A DNA stretch of 36,428 nucleotides from JAFDVL01 sp964631865 (GTDB lineage: Bacteria; Acidobacteriota; Blastocatellia; RBC074), in assembly GCA_964631865.1 (NCBI GenBank), contig CAZWAK010000069.1, positions 1-36,428 of the forward strand. Reading direction: 5' to 3'. Below the pieces are notes generated by a model. The model saw only the letters and a program-made list of their open reading frames with translations, did not search any database and was not told the origin of the DNA. Shown here one piece after another: positions 6,448-13,800 of the stretch. How positions within the stretch are numbered: position 1 is the stretch's first letter; the number at the start of each line of letters is the position of its first letter. A program made the translations under genes and the position numbers.

Positions 6448-9400
6448 TTACTGTTTGGTGATGGCTTCATCCAAATTCAGCAGCAAGCTTGCCGTCGTGG
6501 CATACGCCGCGAGTTCGGCTTTGTCGAGCTTGTCGTCGTTGCGTTTTTCGCCCACCGACAATAGCTTTTTCACCGCTTCCGCATCGCGCTTGAACGCATT
6601 GAGTTGTTTCGTCAAATGTCGCGCGAGCACTTGCACTTCTTTGTCGCTCGGTTGCCGCGAAGTCACGACGCGAAAGGCCCACGCGAGACGTTGTTCCGCC
6701 GTCGTGCCGCCTTCTTTCAGCATGCGTTCAGCCAGCATCCGCGCGGCTTCGATGTACGTCACATCGTTCATCAGGTTCAGCGATTGCAGCGGCGTGTTCG
6801 TCCGCACATCGCGCACGTTGCAAAACTCGCGCGCCGACGCATCGAACGCCTGCATATTCGGCGCGAGGATCGTGCGCTTCCAGAACGTGTAGAGGCTGCG
6901 TCGCCACAAGCCTTCGCCCTTCGCCTGGTCATAGCCAGTCTGTCCGCCGAACGCCATGTCTTTGTACAAGCCCGCCGGTTGATACGGCTTCACCGACGGG
7001 CCGCCGAGTTTTTCGACGAGCAAGCCGGACGCCAGCAACGCCTGGTCGCGGATCATTTCGGCAGACAACCGATAACGCGGGCCACGGGCGAGCAAGCGAT
7101 TGTCGGGGTCTTCGGATTTTGGATTTTGGATTTTGGATTTTGGATTGAGGCGGGAGTCCTGCCGATAGGTCGCGCTCGTCACGATGGTCTTGAGCAAGGC
7201 TTTCACGTCCCAGGATTTTGGATTTTGGATTTTGGATTTTGGATTGGAATCCGCATTCCGCAATCCGAATTCCGCATTCATAAATTCCACTGCCAACCAA
7301 TCCAACAACTCAGGATGCGAGGGCAATTCGCCTTGCGAGCCGAAGTCTTCCGTCGTTTTCACCAAGCCAGTGCCGAAGAACATTTGCCAGAAACGATTCA
7401 CCGTCACGCGCGCGGTCAAGGGATGTTCGGGGCTGACGAGCCACTGCGCCAAGCCGAGCCGATTGTTCGGGAACGCGGCGGGCTTCGCAGGCAACGAAGC
7501 CGGAACCGCACGCGGCACTTGTTCGCCGGGCGCATCGTACGCGCCGCGCCGCAGCAAATGCGCGGGGCGCGGCTGCGGCAACTCTTCCATCACCATCAAC
7601 GTTGGCAGCGTGTCGGTGTACGCCTGCTTCTGTTCGTGCAGCAGCCAGAGCTTTTTGTACGCCTGCTGCAACGATTCCGGCGCAGCCAACACAATGAAGG
7701 CGCGCGTGAGTTTGTCGGTTTGCGCGGGCGTGCGTTGTGCGGCAGGGAGCGCAGCGATTTTGTCCAGCGCATCCGCGTTCGCCAACAACCGAATTTCATT
7801 GAGCGGCAACGCGCGGCTGTACATGCGCACTTCGTCCAGCGCGCCTCGGAAGCGAAACGCCGGGCCACCGCCCGCACCAATCTTCAACGTATTTTTCGAG
7901 CCACCGAACAACAAAAAGAAATTGCGCTGATTGAATTTCAGCTTCTGCTCTGCGCCGTTGACATAAATGCGAATGCGGTCTTCCCACTGCCTCATCCCAT
8001 CGAACACAACCGCCACGTGTTGCCATTCGTTCTGCGCAAGCGGCTCGACCGTTTCAACGCGCAACGCATCTTCGCCCCAGCGAAAGACCATATTGAAATG
8101 CAGCTTGCCGTTGACGAGGTACAAACCATAACCATCGGCACGCGGCACGCTGTTCTCCAACTCCGCCGGGCTGTCGCTGATTTTGGTGATGATGGATTGC
8201 GTTTGATTGGATTCGGGCTTGATCCACGTCGCTATCGTGAAGCGTTCTTTGTAATCGCTGCTCGTCGTTTTGTAGCGATAATCCGCGTGCATCCCGCCAT
8301 CGAAAAACGTCTTGCCATCGAACGCCATACCTTGTCCGGTCGGTGCGGAAACATAACGCGGCACGCCTTCGCGCCAGCCCGTCTCAAACTTGATGGGCTT
8401 TTCATCCTTGCCGCGATTGTATTGCTCGTGGTGCGCGCGGTCAGACTTAATGAAGACGGGTTTGTCGCCATCGTCGAGCGATAATTGCACAATCAATTTT
8501 TCGTCGGGAAACCATTGCTGATTCACCTTGCCGAGCAACTTCTTTTCCCACCGCTGCATTGCGTCCGATGCCTTTTGCAGTTCAGTGTCGTACTGCGCCT
8601 GCACCTGCGCGATGTCCTGCTCGAATTGCTGCAAACGTTGTTGCTGCTCGCGCGTCGGAGCCAGCATCACGGGCGGCGAATTGCCCTGATCGAACGAATG
8701 TCCGTCTTCGTCAATGCTGTTGAAGTAGGCCGAGAGTTGATAGAACTCTTTCTGCGTGAACGGATCGTATTTGTGATTGTGGCAGCGCGCGCAGCCTAGC
8801 GTCAGCCCCATAAACACAGTCGCCGTCGTGTCCACGCGATCCACAACATACTCAACGCGATATTCTTCCGGCACGACGCCGCCTTCGGCATTGATGCGAT
8901 GATTGCGATTGAAGGCCGTTGCAATGCGCTGATCCAAAGTCGCGTTCGGCAACAAATCGCCCGCGAGTTGTTCGATAGTGAATTGATCGAACGGCTTGTT
9001 TTGATTGAAGGCTTCGATGACCCAATCGCGCCAACGCCACGCCTCGCGCACGCCGTCCACTTGATAGCCGTTCGTGTCGGCATAACGCGCTGCATCCAAC
9101 CACTTGAACGCCATTCGTTCGCCGTAGCGCGGCGATGCTAACAAGCGATCTACAACTTTTTCGTAAGCGTTTGGCGCGTTGTCGTTCAGAAAGTCATCCA
9201 ACTCCTGCAACGTCGGCGGCAAACCCGTCAAATCGAACGAGACGCGCCGCAGCAGCGTAGCCTTGTCCGCTTCGGGCGAGGGTTGCAAGCCTTCTTTTTC
9301 GAGCCGCGCGAGCACAAAATAATCAATCGCGTTCTGCGGCCACGCGGTGTTTTTGACTGCGGGCAAAGCGGGTCTGACCGGCGCGACAAACGACCAATGC

Positions 9401-9795
9401 GATTGCCACGTTGCGCCTTGCCGAATCCATTCCGTGAGCAATTCGATTTCCTGCGCGGTCAACGAACGGCCTGAATCTGCGGGCGGCATGCGCAACGTTT
9501 CGTCTTTGTGCGTGATGCGTTTAATGAGTTTGCTTTGGTCAGGCTGACCGCGAACTATCGCCGCCATTGCCGCCGCTTCAGAGTCCAGGCGCAATTTGAT
9601 TTGCTTCGCCGTCGCGTCCGGGCCGTGACAGGCAAAACATTTGTCCGAGAGAATCGGGCGAATGTCGCGGTTGAAATTGATGGCGCGCGGCTGCACTGTG
9701 GCCTCTACCGCGCGGAACCCAATGATTTGTGCGCCTGCGCCCGCTGCCAGCAACAGGCTGCCCAGCTTGAGCGCCAGAGAGAAGTTGTTATTCAT
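6448..9795 (-). CDS. Diheme PSCyt1-DUF1549-LamG-DUF1553 secreted protein (number 1)
   Basis: A 1115-residue protein with an N-terminal signal or anchor (hydrophobic residues about 8-25). PSCyt1 (about 38-130) has the heme c motif CFACH at Cys53-His57 and the MPP ligand region LRMPPADSG. DUF1549 (about 146-355) has the family hallmark GCARCHNHKYDPF, a second CxxCH at Cys335-His339. A LamG/concanavalin-like domain (about 450-660, starting RFTIATWIKPE) follows, then DUF1553 (about 765-1100, PNNRLGLAQWLVSPEHPLTARVTVNRFWQ, HPELLDWLAVEFM). The family is widespread in Planctomycetota and Acidobacteriota and is thought to serve secreted polysaccharide breakdown, but its reaction is not established. 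Two heptamer-repeat insertions (7114-7148 and 7213-7289) add NPKSKIQNPKS twice. The DUF1501 gene that often accompanies this family is not in the window. It ends the long minus-strand redox cluster. Confidence 0.92.
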   Translation of the reverse strand: MNNNFSLALKLGSLLLAAGAGAQIIGFRAVEATVQPRAINFNRDIRPILSDKCFACHGPDATAKQIKLRLDSEAAAMAAIVRGQPDQSKLIKRITHKDETLRMPPADSGRSLTAQEIELLTEWIRQGATWQSHWSFVAPVRPALPAVKNTAWPQNAIDYFVLARLEKEGLQPSPEADKATLLRRVSFDLTGLPPTLQELDDFLNDNAPNAYEKVVDRLLASPRYGERMAFKWLDAARYADTNGYQVDGVREAWRWRDWVIEAFNQNKPFDQFTIEQLAGDLLPNATLDQRIATAFNRNHRINAEGGVVPEEYRVEYVVDRVDTTATVFMGLTLGCARCHNHKYDPFTQKEFYQLSAYFNSIDEDGHSFDQGNSPPVMLAPTREQQQRLQQFEQDIAQVQAQYDTELQKASDAMQRWEKKLLGKVNQQWFPDEKLIVQLSLDDGDKPVFIKSDRAHHEQYNRGKDEKPIKFETGWREGVPRYVSAPTGQGMAFDGKTFFDGGMHADYRYKTTSSDYKERFTIATWIKPESNQTQSIITKISDSPAELENSVPRADGYGLYLVNGKLHFNMVFRWGEDALRVETVEPLAQNEWQHVAVVFDGMRQWEDRIRIYVNGAEQKLKFNQRNFFLLFGGSKNTLKIGAGGGPAFRFRGALDEVRMYSRALPLNEIRLLANADALDKIAALPAAQRTPAQTDKLTRAFIVLAAPESLQQAYKKLWLLHEQKQAYTDTLPTLMVMEELPQPRPAHLLRRGAYDAPGEQVPRAVPASLPAKPAAFPNNRLGLAQWLVSPEHPLTARVTVNRFWQMFFGTGLVKTTEDFGSQGELPSHPELLDWLAVEFMNAEFGLRNADSNPKSKIQNPKSWDVKALLKTIVTSATYRQDSRLNPKSKIQNPKSEDPDNRLLARGPRYRLSAEMIRDQALLASGLLVEKLGGPSVKPYQPAGLYKDMAFGGQTGYDQAKGEGLWRRSLYTFWKRTILAPNMQAFDASAREFCNVRDVRTNTPLQSLNLMNDVTYIEAARMLAERMLKEGGTTAEQRLAWAFRVVTSRQPSDKEVQVLARHLTKQLNAFKRDAEAVKKLLSVGEKRNDDKLDKAELAAYATTASLLLNLDEAITKQ
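7114..7148. repeat. GGATTTT heptamer array inside a coding region
   Basis: Four perfect tandem GGATTTT units (7114-7141) and a diverged fifth unit lie within the DUF1553 gene. On the coding strand they read as AAATCCA-type repeats and add the residues NPKSKIQNPKS between SRL and EDPDNRLLARGPR. The frame is kept. The same insertion occurs at the same place in the paralogue at 16821-20024. Confidence 0.9.
7213..7289. repeat. Two adjoining heptamer arrays inside a coding region (GGATTTT and ATTCCGC types)
   Basis: Four perfect GGATTTT units (7213-7240), one diverged unit, then units of the AATCCGC/ATTCCGC/AATCCGA type run in continuous 7-base register to about 7289. On the coding strand they encode NAEFGLRNADSNPKSKIQNPKS, inserted between WLAVEFM and WDVKALL of the DUF1553 domain. 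The paralogue carries a related ATTCCGC-type array at the same site. Confidence 0.88.
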
Positions 9796-9939
9796 GGTCG
9801 GTTACGGCGTAAAAACGTCCGCTGCTTTGCACTGCTCGCGTCGCAACGGTCTGCGCCAAAGCAGGGATTTGCATTCCGCCGTAATCTTCGCACTTTGCCC
9901 GAACCACAGCAAGGCGACGGAATTGTCCGGCCATGAAGT

Positions 9940-10878
9940 TCAATCTTTGATGGTGAGGTTGTAGGCCACTGTCAGGAGTTTGCCGCCGCGCTGAAATTGC
10001 GACCAGATGCGATAGCGACCGAGGCGCGGGAAAAACGTCTCGAAGTAAATGGCGGCGGGAGCGGACTGGCTCGACGGCGTTTCCAACGGATGCGAATGCA
10101 AATACTCTTCGCCGTCTGCGCTGAGAATCAACGTGTGCCCCCACGCGCCCAGATACGGCTGCAAATCCTGCACCGGCTGCCCGCTGTTCGCGTCCGTGAG
10201 TTGATAGCGCAACAACACAGGCTGTCCGGCCACCGGTCGTTCGGGCGCGAAGCTCAACGCGATGCGCGTGGTCTCCACTGTTTTCGTGAACGTCGAATCG
10301 GGCGTCAACTGCGCTCGTAAAGATGCCGCCTCGCCTTTGAACCCGCTGGTGACGAGGTTCTGATGCACGACGTGCGCCGTGCCGCCGACGGGGAAAATAT
10401 CGCAGTAGAGATGATACAGCCCCGCCTGTGGCAACACGGTTTCAATGATGAAGCTGCCGTCAGCTTGCGGCGTGGGGTGAATGTGGTCGAAGTGATTGAA
10501 GTCGGAACTGACGACAAAGAGGTGAAACAGCTTTTCGTGCTGAATATTGAATTGCCTGACCTGTGCGCCGGTCTTCGGATTGTAGATGGCAAAGCGCAGT
10601 GTGGTCTTTTGTCCCGGCTGGATGTGCTGCGGCAGCGTTTCGGTTTTGACCACGAATTCATCGGTGAGCGCGCCTGCCGTGCGCGTCAACGCCATCCCGC
10701 ATTTGGAGCAACTGCCGGGCTTGGCAGCCGTCACATCGGCGTGCATCGGGCAGGCATAGAGTTCCTCGGTCGCGTTAGTTGAAGCGAGGCTGATTTCCTG
10801 CGCAAACGTTTTTCGCCCCGTAAAATCAGCCCCCAACAACACACAGCACCAAACGAAGAGGAGAACGTAGTTTTTCAT
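9940..10878 (-). CDS. Secreted heavy-metal-binding-domain protein, probable copper-binding partner
   Basis: The start is taken as the ATG at 10878 (MKNYVLLFVWCC) because GGGGAAG lies 6 bases upstream; a GTG 15 bases further up is possible. It gives 312 residues with a signal peptide ending TFAQ. Residues about 41-62 are a heavy-metal-binding domain, YACPMH followed by CSKCGMAL (Cys43, Met45, His46, Cys57, Cys60, Met62), as found in copper-export and copper-chaperone proteins. Two beta-sandwich halves follow, each with a His cluster: KLFHLFVVSSDFNHFDHIHP with GLYHLYCDIFP, and GAWGHTLILSADGEEYLHSHP. Only 2 bases separate it from the stop of the copper radical oxidase fusion gene, so the two are surely co-transcribed. 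I infer a role in holding or delivering copper to that enzyme; a general metal-resistance role is the alternative. Confidence 0.82.
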   Translation of the reverse strand: MKNYVLLFVWCCVLLGADFTGRKTFAQEISLASTNATEELYACPMHADVTAAKPGSCSKCGMALTRTAGALTDEFVVKTETLPQHIQPGQKTTLRFAIYNPKTGAQVRQFNIQHEKLFHLFVVSSDFNHFDHIHPTPQADGSFIIETVLPQAGLYHLYCDIFPVGGTAHVVHQNLVTSGFKGEAASLRAQLTPDSTFTKTVETTRIALSFAPERPVAGQPVLLRYQLTDANSGQPVQDLQPYLGAWGHTLILSADGEEYLHSHPLETPSSQSAPAAIYFETFFPRLGRYRIWSQFQRGGKLLTVAYNLTIKD

Positions 10879-10880
10879 GT

Positions 10881-13800
10881 CTATCTTCCCCACACCTGCA
10901 CTTCAGCCAGCGACAGATAATTGCGCTCGGACAGTTGCACACGAACGTAACGACCACTCGTCGCCGCATTCAGCATCAAGCTCGGCGGCGCTTGTCCGCT
11001 GACCCAATATTTCTTCACTGCGCTGTCAGCCACGAGGCTATTGTAGCTGCGCCCCGTCATATCGGTGCTGGAAACGAACACATAGAAATTGGACAGGCGA
11101 TTGCTGCAACAATCGGTGCGATTGAAGAGTTGAATCGTTTCAATCGTGCGCGGGCTGCCTAAATCCACCTGCCACCAGGCTCTTGAGTTGTTGTTCGTGT
11201 GGGTCACGGAATTCTGGCTGTACACGCCGCTGGTATTGCCATCCACGGCGCGGCTTGCGGCCCCGCCGTTGCTCGTCGAGGACTGCGTCGCAGATCGCCC
11301 TTGTGCCAGGTTTGTATTTAGTGTCGGCGCGCTGCTTTCTTCGGAACCAATTTGTTGCAGATAGGCGACGAGTTTTTGCAGGTCTGTCGTTGTGAGCGAA
11401 ACGCCGTTGTGCGCTGTGATCGCAGCTTCCAACGTCGCCGCCGAACCATCGTGCAGATACGGAGCCGTCGCCCACACATCGCGCAACGTCGGCGTATCCA
11501 ATCCCAACAATGTGTTGCCGAGACGCAGGCCACTCGCGGGCTTGAGCGTGCCGATGTTGCGCAGCGAGCCAGTCGCGGCTTCGGTGAACGCTGTGCCGCT
11601 GTGGCATTGCGCACAATTTTGCGCGCGGAAGATTTCACGGCCTGCCAGCGCATCGCTCGTCAGCGCGCCGTTGTTGCGATAGGGGCTGGGATCGAAGCTT
11701 GTCAGCGAAGCAACGTACGCGGCCAAAGCATCCAGATCGGCACTCACGCCGGTCTTGCGATCTCCGAGCGGTTGATTGCGCGTGCCCGTGTTGAATTGCG
11801 CATCGGTCATCAACCCCGTGCCGCCGGACAAACCGCGAATCTGGCCTTCAAAATCCTGCACCTCATCGAAGTTCGCGCTCCAATGCAGAAAGCCTTGTGT
11901 ACCGCTGCGTCCGCGCAACGAAATCGTATTGCGCAAGCCTTCACCAAAGCCCGTCAAATCCCACACGCGCCCGTCCTGCCCACCGTCGTTGTGGCACGAA
12001 GCGCAGCTAATGTAGGCATCGCGCGCGAGTCGCGTGTCCGCCGCATCGTAGAAAAATTGCTTGCCGCGCAACACCTGCGCCGACAATTTCTCTGTCGCCA
12101 CGCTGTTCATCGTCGCCAGCACGGGCGCGGTCAACGCGCCTTCGTTCACGACACGGTTGATGTCCAGCACCGACACCGTGCGATCCATAAAATTGTTCAC
12201 GAACAGCTTGCTGCCGTCGGCGGAAACAACTACGCCCTGCGGTGCGCGACCAACGGGAATGCGGAAGAGTTCGCGTTGGCCGTACGCATCCACGACCGCA
12301 ATTTCGCGGCTGCCTTCGAGCGCGACGAACAGATAATTGCCCGTGCGATCAAAGCCGCCGGTGCTGGCGATGCCGCCGTTGTTGTGATCGAGGCGTGCCA
12401 GATAATTTTCAGTGTTCGTCGTCAAGTTGATGACCGAAGAAATGCTGCGCACAGTGCTTTCAAACGTCAGGTTGCGACCGTCGCGCAACGTGCCGCGCGC
12501 AATGTTGTCTTGCTTGGACGGTGTCCACGCCGTTTGCCCATCGGGCGCAATGATGGCCGGGCCGAGATAATTCGGGATGCCGCGCCCAACGTTTTCGGTG
12601 TCGAATTGATCGCTGTGGCGCAAGCGAATCGTGTTCGCCAACGTCATCGCGCTGGCATTGACGACCAGCACTTCGCCGCCGCCATTGGCAACTTGCGGCG
12701 TCGCCGTGTCTTCGCCCGGCACGCGCGGCGTGATGAAGCGCGAAACATACACCGTCGCCCCATCGGCACTGATCGAAAGATGACGAACATCAAGACCGGT
12801 ATTCAATGTCCCACTCAACGCGCCCGTGCTGGCATCCAGTTTGAAGAGCTTGCCCGCCGCTTCCAACGTGACGTATGCGAAGCCACCGGTCGGCGCAAAT
12901 GCAATGCCGTAGGGTTGTGAGGCGTACGGCAGCGGAATCGTCTGCACGACGGTCAACGAAGCCGGATCAATCACGCTGATCGAAGCCGTGCGTCTGTTCG
13001 TCACCCAGACGCGCCCGTTCGGCGCGATGGCGAGGCTGCGCGGCGCGCTGCCGACATTGATTTCCGCCGCTTTCGTGTGCGTCACGGCATCGAAGACGCT
13101 GACCGAATCGTTGTCCTGATTGACGACCCACAAACGCGGATTGCCCGTCGCGCGTGTTTCATAGGCCAGATTCATTGACACAGCAGGACGATTCGTGCTC
13201 GCGGGCAAGTGAATGGCTTGCGTACACGTCGTGCTTTTTTCAATGCCGCGATCATCCGTTGCCGTGACTTTGACCACGTAAATGCCGGGCTGCGTGAACG
13301 TATGACTGATGCTCGGCGCAGTGGAGTACGCCGTCTCCGCCGTGCCGTCGCCAAAGAGCCATTTGAAGCGCGGGTTCACAGCGTTGTTCACAGTGGCGGT
13401 GTATGAAACCGCCGTATTCACAGGCTTCGGCGATGAGGTCATTGCATTGATCGTCAGTCCGGGCGGCGTGATTGTCCACACAAAGCTGCGCGCCGCCGTG
13501 CCGCCGCGCCCATCACTCACCGTGACGGTCGTGTTGTAATTTGTGGCCGTCGTCGGCGTGCCCGTGATGACGCCCGTGCTGTTGTTGATTGTCAATCCGG
13601 CGGGCAAGCCGGAAGCGGCGAAGCTCAAGACATCGCCGTCAGGATCGCTGGCCGTGAGCGTCACGTTGACCGCAGTGCCCGCCGCATCGGTGCGATTCGG
13701 CAGCAACGCGAGTGTCGGACTTTGATTGGCGCGCACGGTCGCTGTCTTCTCCGTTTTGTCTGCGGCGAAGCGACCTTGTGCGACCGCTGCGCCCCAGTTC

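Noticed and set aside
7114..7289. Tandem repeats as a possible CRISPR array
   Set aside because: Units are 7 bases with no unique spacers and lie inside a coding frame; no cas genes are nearby.
6604..8484. Open frame of 626 codons on the plus strand
   Set aside because: It is antisense to the first DUF1553 gene, is Arg/His-rich with no domain, and is explained by the codon pattern of the real gene.
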